Shown: piece by piece, positions 45,400-54,249 of the stretch
Position numbering within the stretch: the stretch's first letter is position 1
How the letters are laid out: every line of letters begins with the position of its first letter
DNA from: Terriglobia bacterium
GTDB taxonomy: Bacteria > Acidobacteriota > Terriglobia > Bryobacterales > Bryobacteraceae
NCBI GenBank assembly: GCA_025363475.1
Contig: JANYDS010000085.1
Span: 100,016 to 164,015 of the forward strand
Reading direction: 5' to 3'
DNA length: 64,000 nucleotides
The notes under the pieces: generated by a model
The model's database searches: none
The model's input: the letters and a program-made list of their open reading frames with translations, nothing else
Told to the model about the DNA's origin: nothing
Made by a program: the position numbers and the translations under genes

Positions 45400-45745
45400 C
45401 AAAAGGATCTTCGTGCCGCGGAGCTTTGTGCACAGGAACTGCCAGCCGAGTCTTTGTACCATTGCCAGCAGTCCGCAGAGAAGTTCCTGAAGGCATTTCT
45501 TTGCGCGAATCAAGCCATCCTTCGCAAGACACACGAGTTGCGTGAATTGGCGATGGAATGTGGCCCGGATTGATCCATCACTTGCCATCGCTCTCGAGCC
45601 GGCTGGTGCGCTCTCCCGATATGCCTGGCAGTTCCGCTATCCTGGCGCTCCGTATGAACCGGACGAAGAGGAAGCAGCCCTCGGTCTCACCCTCGCCCGG
45701 ATAGTGGAAAACGAAATCGTGAAGAGACTCCCGATCCTGCCTTAA
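45400..45745 (+). pseudogene. HEPN-domain protein remnant, frameshifted and lacking its start
   Basis: From 45400 one frame reads QKDLRAAELCAQELPAESLY and HCQQSAEKFLKAF to a TGA at about 45573. The next frame continues directly with IDPSLAIALEPAGALSRYAW and FRYPGAPYEPDEEEAALGL to TAA 45745. Together they match a HEPN domain (HCQQSAEKFLKAF is the typical core). One extra base near 45563 causes the break. An in-frame TAG precedes the first segment and no start is present. HEPN proteins usually pair with a minimal nucleotidyltransferase as a toxin-antitoxin; none is seen. Confidence 0.75.
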
Positions 45746-45867
45746 AGAGACGAAGCGGATCCGGATAGAAGTTTTCAATCAGCCCCATCAATATTTTGCA
45801 TTAGGGCATTCCTCTCCAAATCGAAATAATAGTTTCTTCTCCAAGTCGGAGAAACCAAGGACAATCC

Positions 45868-47214
45868 ATGACGATTCCTTTCGCGCTGTTACAAACAGCA
45901 CCGGATATAAGTGCGCGGCTCACTGCCCTCGAAGCAGCCGCGAAGAGTGCCCAGTCCGCCGGTGACAACGCCTGGATGCTGGTCAGCGCAGCCCTCGTCC
46001 TCATGATGACCGGCCCCGGCCTCGCCCTGTTCTACGGAGGCCTCGTCCGACGCAAAAATGTCCTTTCCACCATGATGCACAGCTTCGTCATGATGGGCCT
46101 CATCACCGTAATCTGGGCCATTTGCGGCTACAGTCTGGTCTTCAGCGAAGGCAACCCCTTCATCGGCGGCTTCAAATACCTTTTCCTCAACGGAGTAGGT
46201 TCAGAACCCAACGCCGATTACGCCGCCACCATTCCCCAGGGCACGTTCATGATCTACCAGTTAATGTTCGCCGTAATCACCCCGGCACTGATCTCCGGGG
46301 CCTACGCCGAACGCATCAAATTCAGCGCCATGATGCTGTTCACCACACTCTGGATCTTCATCGTCTACTTCCCCATGGCCCACATGGTTTGGGGCAAGGG
46401 CGGACTTTTGAATGCCTACCTCGGCGGTAGCATCAGAACCTTCGATTTCGCCGGCGGAACCGTCGTTCACATCACGTCCGGCGTCTCAGCCCTGATCTTC
46501 GCGCTCTACCTCGGCAAGCGCAAAGGCTACCCGCGCGAAGCCATGAAACCACACAGTCTGGTCCTGAGCACCATTGGTGCCTGCATGCTGTGGATGGGCT
46601 GGTTCGGTTTCAACGCGGGCAGTGCTGTCGCGGCCTCCGGACTCGCCACCAGCGCCTTCATCGCCACGCATTTCGCTGCAGCCACGGCCGCTCTCGGCTG
46701 GATGCTCGCCGAATGGCTGACCTCCGGCAAGCCCAGCATGTTGGGCGGCATCTCAGGTGCAGTGGCCGGTCTGGTCGCCATCACGCCCGCTTCCGGCTTC
46801 GTAGCGCCTATGCCAGCGCTGCTCATCGGCCTGCTCGCCGGCCTCTTCTGCTTCTGGATGGTCACCGCCGTCAAACACATGTTTGGTTATGACGACACTC
46901 TCGATGCGTTCGGCGTCCACGGCGCAGGCGGCACGCTCGGAGCGCTGCTCACCGGCGTGTTCGCCACCAGCGCCATCAACAGCGCGCAAATCAACGGCAA
47001 AGTGGTTCCCCTCGGCCTTGTGGACGGAAATCCAGGTCAGATTCTCAACCAGGGCATCGGCGTCCTCATCGCCATGGCGCTGGCCGTTGTCGGTACTTTG
47101 GTTATCCTGAAAATCTGCGATGTGCTGATCGGTGTTCGTGTCACTGCGGATGAGGAAGAAGAAGGTCTGGATCTGACACAACATGGCGAAGAAGGTTATT
47201 TCCTCGAGTCCTGA
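45868..47214 (+). CDS. amt: Ammonium transporter
   Basis: A 448-residue membrane channel of the Amt/MEP/Rh family with eleven expected helices. Family marks are GPGLALFYGGLVRRKNVLS, the pore His in ATHFAAATAALGWMLAEW, and the twin-His partner in DAFGVHGAGGTLGALLTG. The short soluble segment before helix 1 may be a cleaved signal. It moves ammonium inward and is gated by the PII protein, whose gene follows 38 bp later. Confidence 0.96.
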   Translation: MTIPFALLQTAPDISARLTALEAAAKSAQSAGDNAWMLVSAALVLMMTGPGLALFYGGLVRRKNVLSTMMHSFVMMGLITVIWAICGYSLVFSEGNPFIGGFKYLFLNGVGSEPNADYAATIPQGTFMIYQLMFAVITPALISGAYAERIKFSAMMLFTTLWIFIVYFPMAHMVWGKGGLLNAYLGGSIRTFDFAGGTVVHITSGVSALIFALYLGKRKGYPREAMKPHSLVLSTIGACMLWMGWFGFNAGSAVAASGLATSAFIATHFAAATAALGWMLAEWLTSGKPSMLGGISGAVAGLVAITPASGFVAPMPALLIGLLAGLFCFWMVTAVKHMFGYDDTLDAFGVHGAGGTLGALLTGVFATSAINSAQINGKVVPLGLVDGNPGQILNQGIGVLIAMALAVVGTLVILKICDVLIGVRVTADEEEEGLDLTQHGEEGYFLES

Positions 47215-47252
47215 GTCCGCGTCGATTCAAGACAGCTAATAAAGGAGAAATC

Positions 47253-47591
47253 ATGAAAAAAATCGAAGCCATCGTACAGCCATTCAAAATGGAACCCGTG
47301 AAAGAAGCCCTCAAGAATATCGGCATCGACGGGATGACCATCACCGAAGTTCGCGGTCACGGCCGCCAAAAAGGCCACAAAGAGGTCTACCGCGGCCAGG
47401 AATACAACGTCGATCTCCTGCCTAAAGTGAAGTTCGAACTCGTCGTGCAGGATGACAGACTGGAAGAAGTCGTAGCCGCCATCAGCACCGCCGCGCATTC
47501 CGGCAAAATCGGTGACGGTAAAATTTTCATATTCGATGTCGCCGAAGCCATTCGCATTCGCAACAATGACCGTGGCGACGCAGCGATTTAA
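47253..47591 (+). CDS. glnB: Nitrogen regulatory protein PII
   Basis: A 112-residue trimeric signal protein. The T-loop has the uridylylation site Tyr51 (YRGQEYNVDLLPK), the B-loop is IGDGKIFIFDV, and the C-loop is IRIRNNDRGDAAI. It binds ATP, ADP and 2-oxoglutarate and regulates Amt and nitrogen enzymes. AAGGAG precedes the ATG. Its position between amt and glnD makes a complete sensor unit; whether it is better named GlnK is a matter of convention. Confidence 0.96.
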   Translation: MKKIEAIVQPFKMEPVKEALKNIGIDGMTITEVRGHGRQKGHKEVYRGQEYNVDLLPKVKFELVVQDDRLEEVVAAISTAAHSGKIGDGKIFIFDVAEAIRIRNNDRGDAAI

Positions 47592-47600
47592 ACGGAGAGA

Positions 47601-49985
47601 GTGACAGAGCAGCAGATTCGGGACCAGTTTTTTCTGACTCGCGACGCCCCGGCGGCAATCGCGGGCAGAACCCTGCGCGTTGATGAACTGGTTCGCAGTC
47701 TGTGGCGCAACATACCGCCGGAAGTGGCGCTCCTCGCCGTCGGCGGTTACGGTCGCAGCGAACTTTTTCCTGCGTCCGATATCGATCTGCTCATCCTCAC
47801 CCGTGATGAAAAAACGCAACTCGAAATCAAAGACCCGCTGTCGCTCGTGCTGCGCGACCTTTGGGATGCCGGCCTGCGCGTCAGCCAGTCCGTCCGCACT
47901 CCCCTCGACTGCAATCAGATCGATGCCGCCAACGCTGAACTCGCCGTCAGCCTGCTTGACCGTCGCCTGCTCACAGGCGATGAATCTCTCTTCCGTTTGA
48001 TTCGCGATCCCAAACCGGAGCTCGGCCGCAACATCGTGGAACTCACCCGCAGCCGCCACACACAGTTTCAGAACACCATCTATCATCTGGAACCGAACGT
48101 GAAAGATTCCCCCGGCGGCTTGCGCGATCTGCAGGTGCTGCGCTGGCTCTCAAAACTCGGGGCGGGGGATCAGGACCTGTTCGGCGACGGTGTTCCCGTC
48201 CTCTTTGAAATCCGCTGCTTCCTGCATTACCTGGCCGGGCGCGACGATAACAAGTTCAGTTTCGAGCGTCAGGATGAAATCGCAAAGCTGATCGGCGCCG
48301 CATCCACCGAAGACCTGATGCGCCAGTACTACCGCGCCGTCCGTGGTATTTCAAGGCTTGCGGGACGCAGGCTGGACCGGTTTGAAGCCAAACGCAGTTC
48401 GCTCTTTTCACAGTTCCGTGACCGGACTTCAAAGCTCTCCAATTCTGAGTTTTCCGTGCTGCACGGCTCGGTCTTCTTCCGTGCCCCGCAAGCGCTCGAC
48501 CTGAACCCCGGCCTGATCCTGCAGCTCTTTGAATTCGTCGGCCGGCACGGGCTTCCCCTTGCCCCAGATACGGAACTGCGCGTGGACCGCCACAACAAGG
48601 CCTTCCAGGTATGGCTTGAAACTCACCAGCCTGTCTGGCCTCCCTTTCGTGAAATCCTCCGCCAGCCCCACGCCGCGCAGGCTGTACGGGCCATGCATCA
48701 GACCCACGTGCTCGAAGCGATTTTCCCGGAGTTACTGGAGATCGATGCCTTCGTGATCCGCGATTTCTACCACCGCTACACAGTGGATGAACACACCCAG
48801 CTGGCCATTGAAGCGGCGATGAATCTTCGGAATAAAAGAGGCGATCAGTTCGGTGATTTGGCGGCCGAGACGGATGATCTGGATCTGTTGATCGCAGCCC
48901 TGCTGTTTCACGATGTAGGAAAAGCCTGGCCGGACGAGAATCACACCATTTCATCGCCTCGCATTGCTGCGATAGCGCTCAAACGCTGCGGCATCAGCGA
49001 ACGGGCGCTCGACATGGTGTGTTTTCTGATTTCAGCCCACCTGGAACTTTCCGCGACAATGAGCGGTCGCGATACATCCGATCCCGCAACCATCCGCGAA
49101 GTTGCCACAAAGACCGGGACTGTGGAGAAGCTGAAACTCCTGACACTCCTGACTTATGGCGATATCAGTGCGGTGAACCCAGGTGCTATGACGCCGTGGC
49201 GCAGGCAACTCCTCTGGGGCTTGTATACCGAAACGCACGCCCGTTTGACGCGCGAATTGACGGAGCATTCGACCGTTCCCGATACGCAGGCCAATCCCGA
49301 GTTGCGGAGTTTCCTTGAAGGCCTGCCACCGCGCTATCTGAGAACGCATTCGCAGAAAGAAATTGCTGAGCACTTGAGGCTAGACCAGGAGGCACTGGGC
49401 TGGGGAGTCGCTGTGTCCCTGGTAAAAGATGAAGCCTGGATTCTGACTGTAGTCGGTTCTGACCGCCCGTTTCTCTTTGCTTCCGCAGCTGCCGCCATTT
49501 CCAGCTTTGGGTTCAATATCCTGAAGGCCGAGGCCTTCTCAAACGCACAGGGCAGGGTCATCGATACCTTTGCATTTGCCGACACAGGCCGAAGTTTGGA
49601 ACTGAATCCGGACGAGACAAAGCATGTCATCAAGACCGTGGAGCGCGTAGTTAAAGGAGAACTTCGCGCTGACCAGTTGCTTGCTCGCAGGCCACGGGTG
49701 AAACCGGATCCGTATGCGCTTTCAAAGTCCCGATCAAGCTTCGACAATCATTCATCCTCCACCGCGACGCTGGTGGAACTGGTGACGCAGGACCGCCCCG
49801 GTCTGCTCTACGACGTAGCGTCGCTGATCTCAAGGCACGGGGCGAACATTGAGGTCGTCCTCGTGGATACAGAAGCCAAAAAAGCAATCGACGTTTTCTA
49901 TGTTACGAAGGCAGGCGCAAAACTAACAGATGACGAGGCAGCCGCTTTAACCACCGCAGTAGCAGAAATCGCCCGAGGCCTGTAA
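47601..49985 (+). CDS. glnD: [Protein-PII] uridylyltransferase/uridylyl-removing enzyme
   Basis: A 794-residue bifunctional sensor of glutamine. The nucleotidyltransferase domain has VGGYGRSELFPASDIDLLIL (about 47-66). The linker has PNVKDSPGGLRDLQVLRWL. The HD domain (ALLFHDVGKAWPDENH) removes UMP, and two C-terminal ACT domains (about 610-690 and 720-794) sense glutamine. It starts at a GTG with GGAGAG upstream, 9 bp after glnB. It is somewhat shorter than the E. coli enzyme but all domains are present. Confidence 0.95.
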   Translation: MTEQQIRDQFFLTRDAPAAIAGRTLRVDELVRSLWRNIPPEVALLAVGGYGRSELFPASDIDLLILTRDEKTQLEIKDPLSLVLRDLWDAGLRVSQSVRTPLDCNQIDAANAELAVSLLDRRLLTGDESLFRLIRDPKPELGRNIVELTRSRHTQFQNTIYHLEPNVKDSPGGLRDLQVLRWLSKLGAGDQDLFGDGVPVLFEIRCFLHYLAGRDDNKFSFERQDEIAKLIGAASTEDLMRQYYRAVRGISRLAGRRLDRFEAKRSSLFSQFRDRTSKLSNSEFSVLHGSVFFRAPQALDLNPGLILQLFEFVGRHGLPLAPDTELRVDRHNKAFQVWLETHQPVWPPFREILRQPHAAQAVRAMHQTHVLEAIFPELLEIDAFVIRDFYHRYTVDEHTQLAIEAAMNLRNKRGDQFGDLAAETDDLDLLIAALLFHDVGKAWPDENHTISSPRIAAIALKRCGISERALDMVCFLISAHLELSATMSGRDTSDPATIREVATKTGTVEKLKLLTLLTYGDISAVNPGAMTPWRRQLLWGLYTETHARLTRELTEHSTVPDTQANPELRSFLEGLPPRYLRTHSQKEIAEHLRLDQEALGWGVAVSLVKDEAWILTVVGSDRPFLFASAAAAISSFGFNILKAEAFSNAQGRVIDTFAFADTGRSLELNPDETKHVIKTVERVVKGELRADQLLARRPRVKPDPYALSKSRSSFDNHSSSTATLVELVTQDRPGLLYDVASLISRHGANIEVVLVDTEAKKAIDVFYVTKAGAKLTDDEAAALTTAVAEIARGL

Positions 49986-50004
49986 AAGGGGTCTGTCCCC
50001 TTTT
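49984..50004 (+). terminator. Rho-independent terminator after glnD (REP-like palindrome)
   Basis: A perfect 8-bp stem AAAAGGGG / CCCCTTTT with a 5-nt loop TCTGT, followed by CCTTTT. It overlaps the glnD stop codon. The core GGGGTCTGTCCCC is a palindrome I have seen repeated in several bacterial genomes. Confidence 0.7.
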
Positions 50005-50031
50005 CCTTTTCGCTTCTCTTTTTCTTTTGTC

Positions 50032-51036
50032 TTACTTTCCGTCGGCCATTTTTGCCTCGTCCGCCCGGGCCCCGGCCAGAATGCCCCTCAACCCGATATT
50101 GCCCTCATGGCAGGCATATTCAAATACCGGCTCGTTAGATCTCTGCAGGGGAATCATCATGGTCCATGGTTTCGTCCAGGTGTCGGGATCGTCTATCCTG
50201 AGCTCCCACCGAAGAGTCTCTGCGTCTTGAAGACTGTAGCGCTCCGTTATGTGGAGTTTCTCGCTGGAGACACCCTGAAATGCCCGGTCCTTGTAATTCG
50301 TGCTGTCCACCACGAGCGTGTCACCTTCCCAATGCGCGATCGAATCGCCCAGCCACTCGCGCACCCGAGCCCCCGGATGCGGCACTCCATCGAGGCGAAA
50401 CACACGGGCGTCGTGGAACATTTCGGTCATTACCATAAACGCCGCCGGCGTCTCCACGATCTGGAAATAGCTCTGATATCCGGCACCAACCCGCGGCGAC
50501 CCGCTCGAAATGCACCTTTCGCCAAGAGGCCGGTCCTCGGGACCCCATGCGGGACGACGCAGCGCCTTAAACGCGGCTTCGCGCATTTCCGTGACTCTGG
50601 CGGTCACCGGTGGAGTGCGCCCGTCCGCAGGCTCGATTACCAGCGACGTACGGTTGTCCCACACCCGCTGGTCGTTCCACTCCGAACTATAATCACCGGT
50701 TGAGGGTTCAAAAGACTCGAACCTCTTGCCGGTCTTCGACCCGTACAGGCTGTCCCAAACTGCAAGAAAAATGCCATCGCCGAACGCCGCGTCCACCTTA
50801 CCGCTCAGATACGTTTCTTTCGCCTTGTTCCTTAGCGCCACAACTTCGGCGTCAGTCAGTCGCGCACGGTTGGCAAGTTCCGCGGGTCTTTGGAGCGGAG
50901 TAGCGATATTATTCGCCCAAAAGCCATGGAAATCCGGATGTCCGTCGGGCGTGCGGGGTACCTTATTTTGCGCCTGCGCAGATACAGCCATCGCCATGAG
51001 CGAAATCGTGAAACAGGATACGAATCGAGTGGTCAT
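50032..51036 (-). CDS. Secreted protein of unknown function
   Basis: A 334-residue protein with a signal peptide (MTTRFVSCFTISLMAMAVSA, cleaved near AQAQ). The mature start RTPDGHPDFHGFWANN is characteristic of a large acidobacterial family of secreted proteins of unknown function. There are later motifs WEGDTLVVDSTNY and FHDARVFRLDG. The frame is open to 51309, but the ATG at 51036 gives a clean signal peptide. The 269 bp upstream to the next gene contain nothing I can identify. Confidence 0.8.
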   Translation of the reverse strand: MTTRFVSCFTISLMAMAVSAQAQNKVPRTPDGHPDFHGFWANNIATPLQRPAELANRARLTDAEVVALRNKAKETYLSGKVDAAFGDGIFLAVWDSLYGSKTGKRFESFEPSTGDYSSEWNDQRVWDNRTSLVIEPADGRTPPVTARVTEMREAAFKALRRPAWGPEDRPLGERCISSGSPRVGAGYQSYFQIVETPAAFMVMTEMFHDARVFRLDGVPHPGARVREWLGDSIAHWEGDTLVVDSTNYKDRAFQGVSSEKLHITERYSLQDAETLRWELRIDDPDTWTKPWTMMIPLQRSNEPVFEYACHEGNIGLRGILAGARADEAKMADGK

Positions 51037-51305
51037 TTCTTTCTCCAACAGCACTAAGGACTGGACGCAGCGTTCTGCCAGTTCAGCCTGTTGACAGTAT
51101 GCTATCGCAAATAGTGGCGCGTGAACAGTATTTTCCGGTTCGCGGAAATTACGGGCCAGGAGCGTTCGAGCGGGATGGGTCTGACTGGACGCTGCTGCGC
51201 ACAGACGCCTGCCATGACCGTAAGTTTCAAATTCGCCCGGAGCAGGAACCGGCACGTGACGTCGCGTTCGCTGCGGCTGTCCGTTAATCATCACGGGCGA
51301 AGGGT

Positions 51306-52103
51306 TCAATCCGACCAGGCCTTGAACGCCCGAGCCAGGCCTTTCAGAATCCGCAGCCCGTCTTCCTGCGAACCTGTATCGAACTGTTGCCCGTCATGGT
51401 CCACCGCATTGCTCACCATCGCCACACAGGCCACAGCCGCACCCCGTGCCTCCCCAAACGCGAACAAAGACGCCGCCTGCATCTCTACCGCCAGAACGCC
51501 ATCTTTTGCCCAACGCTGAAGTTGTGCTTCGGTCTCCCGATAAGGCGCGTCTGTCGTCCAGACTCTGCCTGAGCGAACCTCCCAGCCTGTTTCCCGCAGT
51601 TCACGCTCCAGATGCGGTGCGACAGGCGTGGGGCAAGCTACCTCGCTCCCCGCTGGCAGGTAATGGTATGAAGTTCCTTCGTCACGAATTGCACTCGTCA
51701 CAACCAGCAGACAAGGAAGGGGCAACTCCGGAGACACGCGACCGGCGGATGTAAGCCCAGCGATCAGCCGGGTTCCGGCCGCAGCGAGCTGCTCGGCAAC
51801 CAGCACCGTGTAAGGCCCGCCAATCGTTCGCGGAATGATTCCCACCGTCACGCCCTCAACTTCCAGCGCAAACATAGTCGTATGAAAACAGGCCCATGAC
51901 CCAAACGGCCTGGCAATGCCTTCGCGGACCAGCCAGTCCGTAATATCACCGTCGAACTCCAGCACGCAAAGCGCTGGAATCCTGCCGTCCGGGATTCCCC
52001 GCGTACGGCGCACATCAGCCATCAGATTGTCCGGCGTGAAGGCCGACGCCTGCCCAACCGGATGATCCAAAATCGGAGGTCCCGCCGAGTGCCCCACCCC
52101 CAT
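51306..52103 (-). CDS. Nucleoside phosphorylase (PNP/UDP family)
   Basis: A 265-residue protein of the phosphorylase superfamily. The phosphate and base loops are visible as LIAGLTSAGRV and VTSAIRDEGTSYHYLP. The ribose-binding Glu-Met-Glu region appears as GVLAVEMQAASLFAFGEARG, followed by VSNAVDH. It likely cleaves purine nucleosides or uridine with phosphate. The start at ATG 52103 lies 1 bp after the upstream stop. It is co-oriented with the methyltransferase gene. Confidence 0.87.
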   Translation of the reverse strand: MGVGHSAGPPILDHPVGQASAFTPDNLMADVRRTRGIPDGRIPALCVLEFDGDITDWLVREGIARPFGSWACFHTTMFALEVEGVTVGIIPRTIGGPYTVLVAEQLAAAGTRLIAGLTSAGRVSPELPLPCLLVVTSAIRDEGTSYHYLPAGSEVACPTPVAPHLERELRETGWEVRSGRVWTTDAPYRETEAQLQRWAKDGVLAVEMQAASLFAFGEARGAAVACVAMVSNAVDHDGQQFDTGSQEDGLRILKGLARAFKAWSD

Positions 52104-52104
52104 A

Positions 52105-52737
52105 CTATTGCGCAACGGGCCCGTGTTCCAGCCTGCAATAGCAATACAGAAACTGCTGGGTTGTCCCAAACGGCGTGTCGTGCAATTCTTTTGAACTGTC
52201 TGCCAGGCGGAAGCGTCCCCCGAATTCATCGTGTAGGGCGTCTGCGTCGTACCTCATAACGTCAAGGCCACTGCATTTGTCCGGACCTTCAGGGCCAAAA
52301 GTGCTGACAATCACGTGACCGCCTGGTTTTACGGCCCGCGCGACGTTTTGAACATAGGCGATCCGCTGCTCAGGCTGCGTCAGGAAATGAAAAACAGCAC
52401 GGTCATGCCACACGTCGAATGACTGTGCAGGAAGGTCGCCGCGCGTCACATCCGCATGAAGCCAGTGCACGGATTTACCTGCCTTGCCCAGTCGCTGCTT
52501 TGCCATAGCCAGAGCCGCCTGCGAAATATCGAGGACCGTTACATCTGTGTACCCTCGCGCAATCAGGTCATCCACCAGACTGGATGCACCGCCGCCAACA
52601 TCAATGATCGATGTCATGCGACCGCCCGCAGCACGTTCAATCAGAGCCAGGGACGTTTCCAGATGCGGCCTGAACCAGCTCACCTGATCGGGTGCCTTCG
52701 TGCCGTAGACTCGCTCCCAATGTTCTTCTGTATCCAT
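52105..52737 (-). CDS. Class I SAM-dependent methyltransferase
   Basis: A 210-residue protein with the N-terminal HWERVYGTKAPDQVSWFRPH signature, a SAM-binding motif IIDVGGGASSLVDDLI, then VLDISQAALAMAKQRL, DVWHDRAVFHFL and VKPGGHVIVSTFG. This group resembles thiopurine/tellurite-type small-molecule methyltransferases. The substrate is unknown. It is upstream of and 1 bp from the nucleoside phosphorylase gene. Confidence 0.9.
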   Translation of the reverse strand: MDTEEHWERVYGTKAPDQVSWFRPHLETSLALIERAAGGRMTSIIDVGGGASSLVDDLIARGYTDVTVLDISQAALAMAKQRLGKAGKSVHWLHADVTRGDLPAQSFDVWHDRAVFHFLTQPEQRIAYVQNVARAVKPGGHVIVSTFGPEGPDKCSGLDVMRYDADALHDEFGGRFRLADSSKELHDTPFGTTQQFLYCYCRLEHGPVAQ

Positions 52738-52754
52738 TAAAATCAGGTCCGCCC

Positions 52755-54245
52755 TTACGCAACAGGTGCAGGCAAATGACCCAGCACACGCTCCACACTC
52801 AAACCCAGCGCCAGCAGAGCCCGGTCCGTGCCCGCCGGGCCATCAAACTCCAGCGCCACGGGCAACCCTTCCTGGGTTAACCCCGCAGGCAGCACCAAAC
52901 CAGGCAGACCTGCCGTACTGCCCGGGGCAATATTGCGCGAAATCGCCGAGCCAAACGGCACAGTCCTGTCCCCGATCTTCACCTGGTCCTGCCCGATCAA
53001 AGTCGCCGGAATCATAGTCGCGGGAAACACCACAGCACTAACTCCGTAGCTTGCAAAGTAAGCTCGAAACGTCTCCCGCAGTTTCGGCAAGTTGACATCA
53101 CGTGCCGCCACATAGGCGTCTTCACTTACAAACGCCCTGCCACCCGGTGAATAAGCAGTCAGCGAACCACGAAGATCCGGACTCGCTTGCGCCACAAGCT
53201 GTTCCCAGGTAACCGCCGAGCCTGAATCGGAAAGATACTTCGGCACCGTATGCAACAAATCATGAAGCTGAATCGCAGAAGTAGTGCGCCGGATCAAACC
53301 CGCCAGATCCTCAATATCTCCCTCTACTAAAATCACGCCCGCATCCTGTAATTTACGCAGCGCAGCCGTCGCCACCCGCTCCACTTCCGGGTCCAGCCCC
53401 GCCCAGAAATACCCGCGCGCCACGCCCAGCTTCACACCCTTCAATGTTCGTGCGCGAAGCGGCTTCCAGTCCCCGGAAACCACCGAGTCAAACAGAGCCA
53501 AATCGCTGACCAAACGTGCCTGCGGCCCTACCTGATCGAATAACGAAGATATCGGCGCCACGCCAGCCGAGGGATACCGCAGCGTAGTCGGGCGGAACCC
53601 AGCCACACCACAAAGCGCCGCCGGAACCCGAATCGAACCCTCTGTATCTTCTGCAACTCCCAGGGGAGCCATCCGCGCCGCAATCGCAGCCGCCGTCCCG
53701 CCGCTGCTGCCGCCAGGAATTCGCGTGGCGTCATAAGGATTATGCACAGCACCAAACGCCTGGTTATTACTCGTCCAGCCCAGCGACAACTCATGCAGAT
53801 TCGTCTTGCCCAGAATAATCGCGCCGTTGTCTCGCAATATCCGCACAACCGCTGCGTCTTCCCTGGGATGAAACCCGCGTAGTGCCGGAGTCCCCGCCGT
53901 AGTCGGATAGTCCCTGGTGTTGACGCTGTCTTTAACCGGCATAGGCAACCCATGCAACGGGCCGGTTTTAACGCCCGACTTACGTTTCAGATCCGCCGCG
54001 CGTGCCGCCTGCAGCACCTGATCGGGATTCAATGTAATGAATGCATTCAACGCTTTGCCGCGATCACACTGGTCAAGTAACGCCGCAGCATATTTTTCCG
54101 CCGTCAAACTGCCGCGCCGCATAGCCGTAACGGCATCACCAGCAGACAGCGCCAGCAGCCCCGCAGAGTCATCCGCAGGAGCAGCCAAAGCTCTCCCGGA
54201 AACCGCCGATGCTGCCAGAATAAACCCGCGTCGCGAAACAGACAT
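52755..54245 (-). CDS. Tat-exported amidase (amidase-signature family)
   Basis: A 496-residue enzyme with a twin-arginine signal (SRRGFILAASAVSGRALA). The amidase-signature core shows its Ser-cisSer-Lys triad in MPVKDSVNT (Lys), GGSSGGTAAA (cis-Ser) and TEGSIRVPAALCG (nucleophile). It hydrolyses an amide of unknown structure in the periplasm. The start at 54245 is chosen for the Tat signal. It is only 4 bp after the YHYH gene. Confidence 0.92.
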   Translation of the reverse strand: MSVSRRGFILAASAVSGRALAAPADDSAGLLALSAGDAVTAMRRGSLTAEKYAAALLDQCDRGKALNAFITLNPDQVLQAARAADLKRKSGVKTGPLHGLPMPVKDSVNTRDYPTTAGTPALRGFHPREDAAVVRILRDNGAIILGKTNLHELSLGWTSNNQAFGAVHNPYDATRIPGGSSGGTAAAIAARMAPLGVAEDTEGSIRVPAALCGVAGFRPTTLRYPSAGVAPISSLFDQVGPQARLVSDLALFDSVVSGDWKPLRARTLKGVKLGVARGYFWAGLDPEVERVATAALRKLQDAGVILVEGDIEDLAGLIRRTTSAIQLHDLLHTVPKYLSDSGSAVTWEQLVAQASPDLRGSLTAYSPGGRAFVSEDAYVAARDVNLPKLRETFRAYFASYGVSAVVFPATMIPATLIGQDQVKIGDRTVPFGSAISRNIAPGSTAGLPGLVLPAGLTQEGLPVALEFDGPAGTDRALLALGLSVERVLGHLPAPVA

Positions 54246-54249
54246 ATCT

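Noticed and set aside
45746..45867. Sigma-54 (-24/-12) promoter before amt
   Set aside because: No GG-N10-GC pattern with good consensus on the plus strand; only scattered partial matches.
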